NCBI GenBank assembly: GCA_934660915.1
Contig: CAKUIF010000009.1
Span: forward strand, 21,667-85,666
Reading direction: 5' to 3'
From: an uncultured Olsenella sp.
GTDB lineage: Bacteria > Actinomycetota > Coriobacteriia > Coriobacteriales > Atopobiaceae
Length of the DNA: 64,000 nucleotides
The stretch's first letter is position 1; every line of letters begins with the position of its first letter. The notes under the pieces were generated by a model. It made no database searches and was not told where the DNA came from. It saw nothing but the letters and a program-made list of their open reading frames with translations. Of the stretch, positions 34,757-41,785 are shown one piece after another. Position numbers and translations under genes: made by a program.

Positions 34757-34832
34757 GGGGAATTAGCTCAGTTGGGAGAGCGCGTGACTGGCAGTCACGA
34801 GGTCAGGGGTTCGAACCCCCTATTCTCCACCA
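34757..34832 (+). tRNA. tRNA-Ala (GGC)
   Basis: 76-nt cloverleaf: acceptor GGGGAAT/ATTCTCC including the G3-U70 pair that identifies alanine tRNAs, D arm GCTC/GAGC, anticodon stem CGTGA/TCACG with loop CTGGCAG (anticodon GGC), T arm AGGGG/CCCCT. CCA is encoded. Confidence 0.95.
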
Positions 34833-34877
34833 TTATAAATGCAGGCGGCGGCTTCGGTCGTCGCCTTTTTTTCATAG

Positions 34878-34953
34878 GGGCTCATGGCGCAACGGTTAGC
34901 GCAGGGGACTCATAATCCCTGGGTTGCAGGTTCGAATCCTGCTGGGCCCACCA
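34878..34953 (+). tRNA. tRNA with CAT anticodon (elongator Met or lysidine-Ile2)
   Basis: 76-nt cloverleaf: acceptor GGGCTCA/TGGGCCC, D arm GCGC/GCGC, anticodon stem GGGGA/TCCCT with loop CTCATAA, T arm GCAGG/CCTGC, encoded CCA. It is not initiator-like, since the first base pair is G1-C72. The phage integrase lies 128 bases downstream, so its 3' half is the likely attachment site. Confidence 0.93.
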
Positions 34954-34962
34954 TAAAAGCCG
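34925..34962. other. Putative prophage attachment site attL at the tRNA 3' end
   Basis: The integrase gene points toward the 3' end of the CAT tRNA, the usual arrangement for tyrosine integrases that use tRNA genes. The exact core cannot be fixed because the right-hand copy lies outside the window. Confidence 0.4.
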
Positions 34963-34999
34963 CAGGTCGCGAGGCGTTTTCGCCTTGCGACCTGTTTTA
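34963..34999 (+). terminator. Terminator after the tRNA pair
   Basis: 14-bp stem (34963-34976 with 34981-34994) around a TTTT loop, followed by TTTTATTG. It lies just inside the presumed prophage edge. Confidence 0.85.
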
Positions 35000-35081
35000 T
35001 TGTTTATGGAGCGTTGGCACGGCGTTGGCATAAGGTAGCCAAACAGGTTGAAGACCTTATATAGCGGGAAGAAACCCTTTA

Positions 35082-36194
35082 TCAGCCGCACACCGCGCGG
35101 CCGAAGGCCTGCGCAGCGGCGTCCAGGGCCGCGTCGGGCTTCAGGTAGTGCGTGTAGCCGGTCTGGACGTTGGTGCGCCCGTGCAGACGGGCGTTCACCG
35201 TGTCGAGGACGCCGGCGCCCTGCATGATCGTCTCGTGCACCGAGCGCATGTCCTTCAGCTGGGCGTAGGGCATGCCCTGGAGCGCCCCTCCCGGCTCGAA
35301 GAGCGCCTTCCAGTGCTTCCGGGCGCGCCCGGGGTACTTGTCCCAGAGGAAGGCCCTCGGCCCTTCCACGGCGAGCTCCGCGAGCCTCGACGCGAACGGG
35401 TCGGGAATGGGGGCCACGCGGCGGCTGAACTTGTTCTTCGGCGCCTTGAAGCCGTCGCGCTCCGTCCAGGCCATCTGCACGTAGGCATGGGCCATGAGGC
35501 CGTCGCCCTCGCCCAGGCGCGAGACCTCCGAGAAGCGCAGCCGCGACCACATGAGGCCCAGGCCCTCCTCGACGCGCAGGCCGCCGCCGACGAGTGCGAG
35601 GAAAAGCGCCTCGGCGTCGTCGCCGCGCAGGCGGCGCATGGCCTCGGCTACTTGCGGGGCGCCCCACATCAAGGGTTGCTCGGCGAAGGGGTCCTCGCGC
35701 TCCACGGGGTAGTCTATGCGCCTGTGGTCGAGGACGTTGCGGTCCACGAGCTCGGCGTCCACGGCGCAGTTGATCATGCGCTTCAGGCAGCGAACCGATT
35801 TCCTGGCCACGGCGGGCGTCATGCCGTAGACCCACGACTGCACCATCGGGTAGCTCAGCTCGGGCCAGCGCAGGTCGCCGAAGGCCGGCTCTATGCGCAG
35901 GCGCCACGATGACTCGTATCCGCCTATGGTCTCGTTGGTCAGGCCCTTGGCGCGGCACCGCCGCATGAAGAGGGGCCAGAAGTCGCGGATTACGTCGGTC
36001 TGGCCCGCGCAGGCCGAGGCCCCGAGCTCCGCGACCATCTCCTGCCTGCGGGCCACCGCCTCGGAGAAGGTTCCCTCGAAACGCTCACGCAGGCGCCGCT
36101 GCCCGCCGTCGCGCCTGTATCCTCGGCATGCCGTGAGGTCCCAGACGCCGGGTCTCACGGGCCTCACGCCGACCGCCGCCTGTTTCGCTGCCAT
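35082..36194 (-). CDS. int: Prophage tyrosine integrase (Int1)
   Basis: Site-specific recombinase that inserts the phage, probably at the adjacent CAT tRNA. The start is taken 7 codons inside the longest frame, because GGAGGAGGA then precedes the ATG at a good distance; this gives 370 aa. The N-terminal arm-binding segment and SAM-like core (TNETIGGYESSWRLRIEP) precede the catalytic residues: Arg in GGGLRVEEGLGL, Lys in KNKFSRRVAP, MRSVHET and the Tyr in VQTGYTHYLKP. Motifs diverge from the XerC/D pattern, as in many actinophage integrases. Confidence 0.92.
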   Translation of the reverse strand: MAAKQAAVGVRPVRPGVWDLTACRGYRRDGGQRRLRERFEGTFSEAVARRQEMVAELGASACAGQTDVIRDFWPLFMRRCRAKGLTNETIGGYESSWRLRIEPAFGDLRWPELSYPMVQSWVYGMTPAVARKSVRCLKRMINCAVDAELVDRNVLDHRRIDYPVEREDPFAEQPLMWGAPQVAEAMRRLRGDDAEALFLALVGGGLRVEEGLGLMWSRLRFSEVSRLGEGDGLMAHAYVQMAWTERDGFKAPKNKFSRRVAPIPDPFASRLAELAVEGPRAFLWDKYPGRARKHWKALFEPGGALQGMPYAQLKDMRSVHETIMQGAGVLDTVNARLHGRTNVQTGYTHYLKPDAALDAAAQAFGRAVCG

Positions 36195-36244
36195 GGCGGT
36201 ATCCTCCTCCTTCACTTCTGCTGGTTGTGAAGAGCTAAGTATTT

Positions 36245-36275
36245 TTGCTTAAACGCCAGTCATCTCTGGGATAAT
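36245..36275 (+). promoter_or_regulatory. Possible promoter of a structured RNA
   Basis: TTGCTT (36245-36250) and GATAAT (36270-36275), 19 bases apart. It faces away from int toward the structured element at 36296-36405. The -35 match and spacing are weak. Confidence 0.35.
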
Positions 36276-36295
36276 TTGGGCCATACTTGTTTCGA

Positions 36296-36405
36296 AGCCC
36301 CTCGGTGGGCCGACTTGGGACGGATTAAAGCTGGGTCCCCGAATGGGGGTAGGCCGAAAGGCTTAGAATTCCCTTGCTCCAGGGGTCGGCCTACCGAGGG
36401 GTTTT
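36296..36405 (+). ncRNA. Candidate structured noncoding RNA in the lysogeny region
   Basis: A 17-bp closing stem (36298-36314 with 36385-36401, one G-U pair) encloses about 70 bases with at least three local hairpins: GGGAC/GTCCC or CCCC-GAAT-GGGG, AGGCC-GAAA-GGCTT, and CCCT-TGCTCC-AGGG. The closing stem is followed by TTTTATG, a terminator-like end on the plus strand only. It has no credible open frame, a possible promoter about 20 bases upstream, and converges on the DUF3644-like gene. It matches no RNA family I know; a MITE-like element is an alternative. Confidence 0.5.
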
Positions 36406-37402
36406 ATGTCAGTCTGGTTTTCAGGCTTCTGATAATTTCTGTCGGGTCTTTTCTGATCTGGGCATAGATATCGTCAATGCATTGCTGTGAATATGCGTAT
36501 CTAGGCGATTCTCCGGGCATTGCCGTGTCAATCGAGTATCTTTCGTCTTCTTTCATTCCGTAGGCGGCGACGAATAGCCTAAAGTCATTTGAGGTAAATT
36601 TTGCCTTTGGCTCGCCGTTCGCCATGAGGGTCACTCCATCACGCTCCATACGACGGTTCACCTGCTCGATGACTGCCTTGGTTCTGAACGGATATTTGTC
36701 CTGAGGGTTAATTAGCTGCTTAACAATTGAAACCTGAGTATTCGCCTCAGCGCTGACTCTTACAGTTAGCTCTGCGTCCTTCTTCTTCGTCAGCCTAAGT
36801 TCAGTTGTGTATGTGCATGCGTAGCGTCTATTTCCTTCGATATCTGCAGATGAGAGAATTCCGCTGCGAGCATCTATCATTCGATTTATAACCTCGGGAG
36901 AATAGCGCGCTCTGCACTCTTCAATGCTCGCATCACTTCTCCTAACCGATAAAACAAGGTAGTTCTCCGGTATTAGGTCGCTAATTTCTATCCCTAGGAG
37001 TTCCCTCGCTTTTTCGTCGTAGTTCTCCACACAGGCCTGAAGTATCGGGGCGTATATTCCCTCGTACTCCTCGATGATAAAGTGGGTGCTCGTGTTTCTT
37101 AGGTCTATCACCTTCGAAAGATTGAGCCTGAGCGGATCTTTCTCGTTGGTGAAGACTCTCCTAACGCACTCTTCAAGCGAGAGCGTCCTGCCGGGTTTAT
37201 CGGGGTAATAAATAGAGCTCTCCCCGTTTTGCTCGGTCAAATACGCCTTGAGCAGAAGTTCCCACGCATTGCACAGGAAGAAGGCGCATCCTTCGACTCG
37301 ATACTTTATGGTCGGCCTGTTGTACAGCTCGACGGCGAGGATGAAGGCTTCTTGAGACTTTTGCTTAAGCCGCTCTACCGTTATTTGGTCCATGTGATCC
37401 AC
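36404..37402 (-). CDS. DUF3644-like protein with HEPN-type R-x4-H motif
   Basis: 332 aa, GTG start with AGGAGG 6 bases upstream. The N-terminal 180 residues resemble DUF3644 (FILAVELYNRPTIKYRVEG, LCNAWELLLKAYL), whose members occur in phages and genomic islands. DLRNTSTHF at about 100-108 holds Arg102 and His107 in the R-x4-H spacing of HEPN RNases. The base composition is visibly richer in A+T than flanking DNA, pointing to recent transfer. It sits in the lysogenic, minus-strand block, where immunity and abortive-infection genes are common. RNase activity is inference. Confidence 0.65.
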   Translation of the reverse strand: MDHMDQITVERLKQKSQEAFILAVELYNRPTIKYRVEGCAFFLCNAWELLLKAYLTEQNGESSIYYPDKPGRTLSLEECVRRVFTNEKDPLRLNLSKVIDLRNTSTHFIIEEYEGIYAPILQACVENYDEKARELLGIEISDLIPENYLVLSVRRSDASIEECRARYSPEVINRMIDARSGILSSADIEGNRRYACTYTTELRLTKKKDAELTVRVSAEANTQVSIVKQLINPQDKYPFRTKAVIEQVNRRMERDGVTLMANGEPKAKFTSNDFRLFVAAYGMKEDERYSIDTAMPGESPRYAYSQQCIDDIYAQIRKDPTEIIRSLKTRLT

Positions 37403-37497
37403 GAAGTTACCTCCTCATTTTCAGAAATAGTGCGTTTCCTGAATCAGGCTAGTTGTTACGGAAAACTAGATGTGCTGAGCCATTTCACGCCGCGAGC

Positions 37498-37519
37498 CTA
37501 AGGGCGGTCATGGACGGAC
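37498..37519. repeat. 22-bp direct repeat, left copy
   Basis: Sequence CTAAGGGCGGTCATGGACGG plus two bases, identical to 38004-38025. It lies just past the 3' end of the membrane-protein gene. Confidence 0.85.
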
Positions 37520-37525
37520 GCGCCG

Positions 37526-37969
37526 TCAGCGCCTCCTGCGGGCGGAGTGGAGCGCCGAGAGGAGGTGCGCCGCCACGTCGAGCAGGGTGCAGGCCGCGCA
37601 GAGAAGGACCGCCAGCGGCAGCCTTCCGTCCTCGAACGTGCCGCCCACGGCGATGTAGACCACGAGCCAGCACGCGAAGAAGGTGAGAAACGGGTACAGG
37701 GACGCCACCGACAGAACCGAGGCGGCGGAGCTCTCCTCGCGCTCCCTGCGCCTGGCCCTTGCGTCGTCGAGCATGTCGCGCACGACCTCGGCCCTCAGCT
37801 CGCGCATCTCCTGGCTGCCGTCGTCCATGTCGGCCAGCAGCCTCGCGATCTCCATCTCCTCGTGCATCGCGACGTCCCTTCCCTTGCCCGGAAGCCGCCC
37901 GATGGCGGCTACGGCGATTGTACCCGCGGCGGTTATGCCCGCCGACAGCACGCCGGGGTCTACGCTCAT
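37526..37969 (-). CDS. Small membrane protein in the lysogeny region
   Basis: 147 aa. An N-terminal hydrophobic stretch (GVLSAGITAAGTIAVAAIG) is followed by a charged, probably coiled-coil cytoplasmic segment (about 35-80, rich in Glu and Arg). Two C-terminal TM segments (SLYPFLTFFACWLVVYIAVG, LPLAVLLCAACTLLDVAAHLL) follow. Location between int and the repressor suits a lysogenic conversion or superinfection-exclusion protein, but no family was recognised. It is flanked by 22-bp direct repeats. Confidence 0.6.
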   Translation of the reverse strand: MSVDPGVLSAGITAAGTIAVAAIGRLPGKGRDVAMHEEMEIARLLADMDDGSQEMRELRAEVVRDMLDDARARRREREESSAASVLSVASLYPFLTFFACWLVVYIAVGGTFEDGRLPLAVLLCAACTLLDVAAHLLSALHSARRRR

Positions 37970-38003
37970 TCTTCCCCCTTCGTTGTGTATCTACGCGACC
38001 AGA

Positions 38004-38025
38004 CTAAGGGCGGTCATGGACGGAC
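38004..38025. repeat. 22-bp direct repeat, right copy
   Basis: Identical to 37498-37519. It encodes the last codons and stop of the repressor gene and runs directly into a tract of nine C residues (38025-38033). Confidence 0.85.
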
Positions 38026-38348
38026 CCCCCCCCAGACACTTTTTCGGGGGCCTGCGGGAGCCTTTCGGCCAGCGCGTCGCTCGTGGCGACCAGCGCGGCG
38101 CGGCCCTCCGGTCCCAGGGCGCGGTAGTTGCGGGCGAGGCTCGGGTCGATGCCGTGGGTCTCGCGGCCCGCAAGCTCGTCGAGCGTGCAGCCGAGCGCCG
38201 TCGCGATCTTGCAGGCGTCCTCTACTGACAGGGTTGTCTCTCCTGTCTCCCAAGAGCTGACAACCCGCTGAGTTGTTCCGATCTTCTTGGCAAGTTCGGT
38301 TTGGTTGATTTTTGCCTGTTTGCGAAGTTCCTTCAGTCGCAGTTCCAC
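38004..38348 (-). CDS. CI-like HTH repressor
   Basis: 114-aa Xre-family regulator. The HTH spans about residues 5-58 (LKELRKQAKINQTELAKKIG, then VVSSWETGETTLSVEDACKI). No LexA-type autoprotease domain follows, so induction must work another way, perhaps by the antirepressor encoded nearby. GTG start with AAAGGAGAG. The C-terminal codons contain a nine-G homopolymer on the coding strand, prone to slippage, and end in the 22-bp repeat. Divergent from the Cro-like gene across a shared operator region. Confidence 0.8.
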   Translation of the reverse strand: MELRLKELRKQAKINQTELAKKIGTTQRVVSSWETGETTLSVEDACKIATALGCTLDELAGRETHGIDPSLARNYRALGPEGRAALVATSDALAERLPQAPEKVSGGGSVHDRP

Positions 38349-38413
38349 TGCCTCTCCTTTCGCTGGCTTTAGCTAAGTATCGCAAAAAAATACGGAAATC
38401 GGGTAATTCTTTC

Positions 38414-38442
38414 TTGACATATCCGGAAGGCGTGTATTTAAT
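38414..38442 (+). promoter_or_regulatory. Early rightward promoter of the prophage
   Basis: Consensus TTGACA (38414-38419), 17 bases, TTTAAT (38437-38442). It overlaps the inverted-repeat operator and drives the Cro-like gene. Confidence 0.7.
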
Positions 38443-38456
38443 AATTGGCATACACG
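38431..38456. promoter_or_regulatory. Likely repressor operator
   Basis: CGTGTAT and ATACACG arms with a 12-base spacer overlap the -10 box of the rightward promoter, in the gap between divergent HTH genes. Nearby CGGAAA/CGGAAG repeats may be further sites. Confidence 0.5.
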
Positions 38457-38485
38457 GAAACCGTTTAAACAATTGGAGGTGTGGT

Positions 38486-38713
38486 TTGGAGTACGACGGC
38501 GAGTTTCTTTCTCGCGTCATGAAGTCCAGGCGCATGGCGCGGGGCTGGACGCAGCTCGATTTGGCGGAAGCGTCTGGGGTTTCCGCAGGTGTCATCTCTG
38601 ATTACGAGAGGTGCGCAGTGAAACCGCAGTTTCCGACGCTTGTCAAGCTGGCTAGTTCACTTGGATGTTCGACCGATGACTTTGTGAAGCACAAGGAGGT
38701 GGAGGTTCAGTAA
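38486..38713 (+). CDS. Cro-like HTH regulator
   Basis: 75-aa Xre-family protein with one HTH (RMARGWTQLDLAEASGVSAG, then VISDYERCAVKPQFPTLVKL). The TTG at 38486 is chosen because GGAGG ends 6 bases before it; upstream in-frame codons overlap the operator. First gene of the rightward early operon, so probably the lytic counterpart of the repressor. Confidence 0.78.
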   Translation: MEYDGEFLSRVMKSRRMARGWTQLDLAEASGVSAGVISDYERCAVKPQFPTLVKLASSLGCSTDDFVKHKEVEVQ

Positions 38714-38753
38714 TGAACGAGATTCGTGTTTTTAGCAACGAGGGTTTGGCGCA

Positions 38754-39461
38754 GTGCGCGCGATTCAAAGCGCCGCTGGGGAACCGATGCTTGTTGCGAA
38801 GGATGTCTGCGCTGTTCTCGGCCTCGGCCGTCAACAGGACTCGACTCGCTATCTCGATGACGACGAGAAGGGGGAGTGTCTGGTAAACACCCCCTCCGGC
38901 GCTCAGAAGATGGTGTGCGTCACCGAGCCAGGCTTTTACAAACTCGTGATGCGCAGCCGCAAGCCGGAGGCCAAGGCCTTTCAGCGCTGGGTCACCCACG
39001 AGGTGCTCCCGGCCCTGCGGCGCGACGGCGGCTACATGGTCGCGCGCGACGAGACTCCGGAGCAGACGATGGCGCGCGCGGTCCTTCTCGCCCAGGCCAC
39101 CATCGACCGGCAGCGCGACCGCATCGCGGAGCTGGAGCCGAAGGCGCTCTTCGCCGACGCCGTGGCCGCGAGCGACGGCACGTGCCTCGTGGGCGAGCTC
39201 GCGAAGATGATGCGCCAGAACGGGGTCGAGATCGGGCAGCGGCGCCTCTTCGCCCGCCTGCGCGAGGACGGCTACCTTGGCAAGTCCGGCTCGAACACGA
39301 ACGTCCCGACGCAGCGCGCGATGGACCTCGGGCTCTTCCGCATCAAGGAGACCGCCGTCACGCACTCCGACGGCCACGTGACGCTCAGCCGCACGCCGAA
39401 GGTCACCGGCAAGGGCCAGCGGTACTTCATCAAGCGCTATTGCCCTGAGCGACTCGCTTAG
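38754..39461 (+). CDS. Phage antirepressor (BRO-N plus KilA-C-type)
   Basis: 235 aa as annotated from a GTG. The BRO-N domain (VAKDVCAVLGLGRQQDSTRY, EPGFYKLVMRSRKPEAKAFQ, WVTHEVLPALRRDGGY) is followed by a coiled linker and a C-terminal KilA-C-like domain (VGELAKMMRQNGVEIGQRRL, FARLREDGYLG). Such proteins inactivate phage repressors. A well-placed ATG at 38713 encodes MNEIRVFSNEGLAQ, the expected BRO-N beginning, but in a different frame. This suggests a one-base loss near 38752 or a sequencing error, with the GTG (GAGGG upstream) as possible restart. Confidence 0.82.
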   Translation: MRAIQSAAGEPMLVAKDVCAVLGLGRQQDSTRYLDDDEKGECLVNTPSGAQKMVCVTEPGFYKLVMRSRKPEAKAFQRWVTHEVLPALRRDGGYMVARDETPEQTMARAVLLAQATIDRQRDRIAELEPKALFADAVAASDGTCLVGELAKMMRQNGVEIGQRRLFARLREDGYLGKSGSNTNVPTQRAMDLGLFRIKETAVTHSDGHVTLSRTPKVTGKGQRYFIKRYCPERLA

Positions 39462-39507
39462 CACAAGCGCTTAGCACAACCCTTTGCACAACTGAGCACC
39501 ACAAGGG
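39456..39507. repeat. 13-bp iterated repeats after the antirepressor
   Basis: Units begin at 39456, 39469, 39482 and, more weakly, 39495, each with a TTAGCACAA or related core (GCTTAGCACAA, GCTTAGCACAA, CTTTGCACAA, AGCACCACAA). Constant 13-base spacing suggests protein binding, such as replication iterons or operators. Confidence 0.5.
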
Positions 39508-39640
39508 CCCCACCAAGGGCGCCGGGCGAAGCCTTGCGCTTCGGGCATCTTGACAACCGTATGGAGCGCCGCCCTCTCCGATAAGGGCGGGAAACAACGC
39601 GGATGACGGGCGATGCGGCGGCCGGGAAGGAGCCGCGCCC

Positions 39641-39748
39641 ATGAGCGACAGAGACAGAATCGAGTTCCATTTGTTCGTTATAGCAGTAATGATACAACTC
39701 ACCGTGGCAGTGTATTTCCTCGGGGAGATAGCCAGAGCGGTCCGTTAG
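39641..39748 (+). CDS. Tiny single-pass membrane protein
   Basis: 35 aa: charged N-terminus MSDRDRIEF, one TM helix (HLFVIAVMIQLTVAVYFLG) and a short basic tail. AAGGAG lies 7-12 bases before the ATG. Function unknown; small phage membrane proteins often act in exclusion or lysis timing. Confidence 0.55.
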   Translation: MSDRDRIEFHLFVIAVMIQLTVAVYFLGEIARAVR

Positions 39749-40257
39749 CGCCGTTCCTGCTCGATAGGCAACAGTTCCATGACCCTCCGATTAATTCGGC
39801 AGCAATCAAAAATCATAGGCCGCCGCACCGGCCGTCATTCGCGCCATAGACCGAGAGTTCCCTGCGGGGGAGCGCGGGTGTGCCCCTGGCGGCCTCACCG
39901 CCGCCGAAGTTCCTTTCTCCTGCGACTCAGACCATGCACCCCATAGCACCACCTGCACCACGGCTAGGGACGAAACGGGAGCCGGGCGGGCCATGACCCC
40001 GCCGCCCGTGCCCGCGCCTCCCGCAGGGGGCTCTCGGTAAACGTGAGCGTGCCGCGCCGCCGGCCTGGGCGTTTCCCCTGCCAGCAGGTGCTTTTGCCCA
40101 CCGCCGCGGCCGGCGGCGCGGTGCGCTCATGGAACTGCCCCGGTGCGCCGGGGGTACTTCATCGAGCGCTACTGCAAATGACGCGACTACCGCTCCTGGC
40201 CGAAAAGGAGCGGGAAACGGATGCGGCCTGACGTGGCGGCCGGAAGGGAGCTGTGTG
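39749..40257. other. Gene-poor stretch with an antirepressor-like remnant
   Basis: About 500 bases without a convincing gene. Near 40150-40183 a short stretch in one frame reads YFIERYC followed by a stop, echoing the antirepressor C-terminus (YFIKRYC). The following bases (GGGAAACGGATG, GGCGGCCGGAAGGGAG) echo those after the real antirepressor. This looks like a decayed partial duplication. Confidence 0.4.
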
Positions 40258-40386
40258 GTGAAAAGGGAAACAAGAGAGGAATTGGCCGAGGTCTTCAGGG
40301 ATGGCTGGCCCATCTTCCTATTCAGCCTCGTGGGCGGGATGATCGTCGGCTCAGCAATTGTCCTGTTGGTCCGGCTACTTTGGTAG
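40258..40386 (+). CDS. Small membrane protein
   Basis: 42 aa from the GTG at 40258, preceded by AAGGGAG. An acidic amphipathic N-terminus (REELAEVFRDGWP) leads into one TM helix (IFLFSLVGGMIVGSAIVLLV). Convergent with, and overlapping by 12 bases, the minus-strand gene that follows. Its upstream region resembles that of the 35-aa gene at 39641, so the two may be duplicates. Confidence 0.55.
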   Translation: MKRETREELAEVFRDGWPIFLFSLVGGMIVGSAIVLLVRLLW

Positions 40387-40824
40387 CAGCCAGCACGTGA
40401 GCGCCACGGTGAGGACGGCGCCGATTACGGCACCCGCGAGGCCGGCGATGGCGGCGATCCACGTCATGGTGCGGTCATGTCTCCACTGACGCTCCAGCTC
40501 GGAAGCGTGCTCCTCGGCGCGCTGGCGCCTCTTCTCGACGGCCCATATACCAAGCGGGGACACGAACGCGAGGCGAACCGCCCCGTCCATGTCCGTTGCC
40601 GTTTCGACGAGGCCCAGGCTCGAAAGCTCCTCGTACATACCGACGAGCGTGGGGTCATCGGCGATGCGTTGCGCGGTCTTGACCGGGGAACCCTCGGCGA
40701 TGGCCGCCCTCAGCTCGTCGATCTCGGATTGCGTGAGCGCGTCGACGTTCACGTAGGGCCTTTTCCTCGTGGCCCTTGAGACGGCTTTGGCCATCTGCTG
40801 CTGAGCGTCTGCGATACCTGCCAC
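40375..40824 (-). CDS. C-terminally anchored membrane protein on the opposite strand
   Basis: 149 aa from a GTG. A possible winged-helix-like segment (TQSEIDELRAAIAEGSPVKT, GMYEELSSLGLVETATDMDG) precedes a charged coil and a C-terminal TM helix (TWIAAIAGLAGAVIGAVLTV). The frame continues upstream to a CTG at 40881 with GGAGG ideally spaced, adding 19 plausible residues, so translation may begin there. It runs against the early operon, so it may be expressed from the prophage as an exclusion or immunity gene. No family recognised. Confidence 0.6.
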   Translation of the reverse strand: MAGIADAQQQMAKAVSRATRKRPYVNVDALTQSEIDELRAAIAEGSPVKTAQRIADDPTLVGMYEELSSLGLVETATDMDGAVRLAFVSPLGIWAVEKRRQRAEEHASELERQWRHDRTMTWIAAIAGLAGAVIGAVLTVALTCWLLPK

Positions 40825-40873
40825 GCCACCAGCGATGGCCTCGGTCTCCGTCTGGATATGGCTGAGGTCGAAG

Positions 40874-41074
40874 TTAGTCAGTTTTGATTACCTCCAATAA
40901 CTCGTTTGGCCGCCGCGCCAGGCCGCATCCGTAGCAAGAGAGCAGCCAAACGACGAGGCCTCCGGCCGCGCCGCAGAGGAGCTGGAAAAGCGACTTTCCA
41001 ATCCGAACGTAACGAAAATGGCCCCTCGGTCCGCCAAGACGTGGAGGGGCTCGACCTAAGGAGGTCCAAATCAT
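40874..41074 (-). CDS. Small membrane protein upstream of the above
   Basis: 66 aa with one TM helix (LFQLLCGAAGGLVVWLLSCY). Its last codons contain the GGAGG ribosome site used by the next gene and its stop overlaps that gene's possible CTG start, an arrangement typical of coupling. No ribosome site is visible for its own ATG, so the start and even its reality are uncertain. Confidence 0.4.
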   Translation of the reverse strand: MIWTSLGRAPPRLGGPRGHFRYVRIGKSLFQLLCGAAGGLVVWLLSCYGCGLARRPNELLEVIKTD

Positions 41075-41216
41075 GGTACCAGACGAGCTTTCTTTGAACC
41101 CAGACCAGATAGACGCGCTGTTCCGCGTCTCGCTCGCGGCCCTCGCGCTCTTCGCGGCCTGGGGGTTCGTGTACCTGCGCAGGATGGAGAGGTGGGCGAT
41201 TGACCATGAGGAGTAA
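41073..41216 (+). CDS. Small single-pass membrane protein
   Basis: 47 aa with AAGGAGGT 8 bases before the ATG. An N-terminal acidic segment (MVPDELSLNPDQIDALF) precedes a TM helix (VSLAALALFAAWGFVYL) and a basic tail. Overlaps the next gene by 11 bases. Divergent from the minus-strand membrane pair. Confidence 0.6.
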   Translation: MVPDELSLNPDQIDALFRVSLAALALFAAWGFVYLRRMERWAIDHEE

Positions 41217-41448
41217 GGGCTGCGCGCTCCCGTCGAGGGGCTGGATGTCGCTTTCCGCGGCGGCGGACTACGTCGGGCTGAACAAGAGCGTCCTGCGCCG
41301 CGCCATCAACGCGGGCGAGCTGGTCGCGTACCAGAAGCCGGCGACCTACAGCGAGAGCAGGCGCACCTACGTGCTCGTCTCGCCGGACGACGTCGACGCC
41401 TGGGTGCGGTCGCTGCCGCCGGCGTCCTACGGGCCGATGGTGGACTAG
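41206..41448 (+). CDS. Excisionase-like HTH protein
   Basis: 80 aa. MSLSAAADYVGLNKSVLRRA is a MerR/Xis-type helix-turn-helix, followed by INAGELVAYQ and a wing ending in VLVSPDDVDAWVRSL, the usual end of helix_turn_helix_17 proteins. It may act as excisionase with one of the integrases or as an early regulator. The ATG at 41206 overlaps the preceding gene. Confidence 0.7.
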   Translation: MRSKGCALPSRGWMSLSAAADYVGLNKSVLRRAINAGELVAYQKPATYSESRRTYVLVSPDDVDAWVRSLPPASYGPMVD

Positions 41449-41784
41449 GTGGGCGCCGGGGAGGCGGCCCGCGAGAGGCCGCGCGGCGTGATGACGCTCG
41501 ACGAGCTCCGCGCCTACGCCGAGGAGACCGGAGACCCGCTGGCCCACCGGCCGGCGCCGGGCGTCCGCTACACCTACGTGCTCGACCAGGACGAGGGGGC
41601 CGAGAGCCCCAAGGACGGGCACCGCTACGTCCCGCCGCGCTCCATCGTGGTCGAGGGCGAGAGGGGAAGGGTCGAGGACGCCGCCCAGGGCGTCGCCTGG
41701 ATGCTCAGGCGGCTCGGGTGGACCTCGCGGATGATCGTGGAGGGTTGCGTGCTGAGGGACGCGCCCCCGCAGAAAGGGGAATGA
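41449..41784 (+). CDS. Hypothetical early phage protein
   Basis: 111 aa, GTG start directly after the previous stop. Acidic, with no TM segments or recognised motifs. Directly upstream of ssb by one base, so probably part of the replication module. Confidence 0.6.
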   Translation: MGAGEAARERPRGVMTLDELRAYAEETGDPLAHRPAPGVRYTYVLDQDEGAESPKDGHRYVPPRSIVVEGERGRVEDAAQGVAWMLRRLGWTSRMIVEGCVLRDAPPQKGE

Positions 41785-41785
41785 C

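Noticed and set aside
39927..40313. 128-codon minus-strand frame in the gene-poor stretch
   Set aside because: Arg/Pro-rich composition, no ribosome site, and it overlaps the better-supported small gene at 40258.
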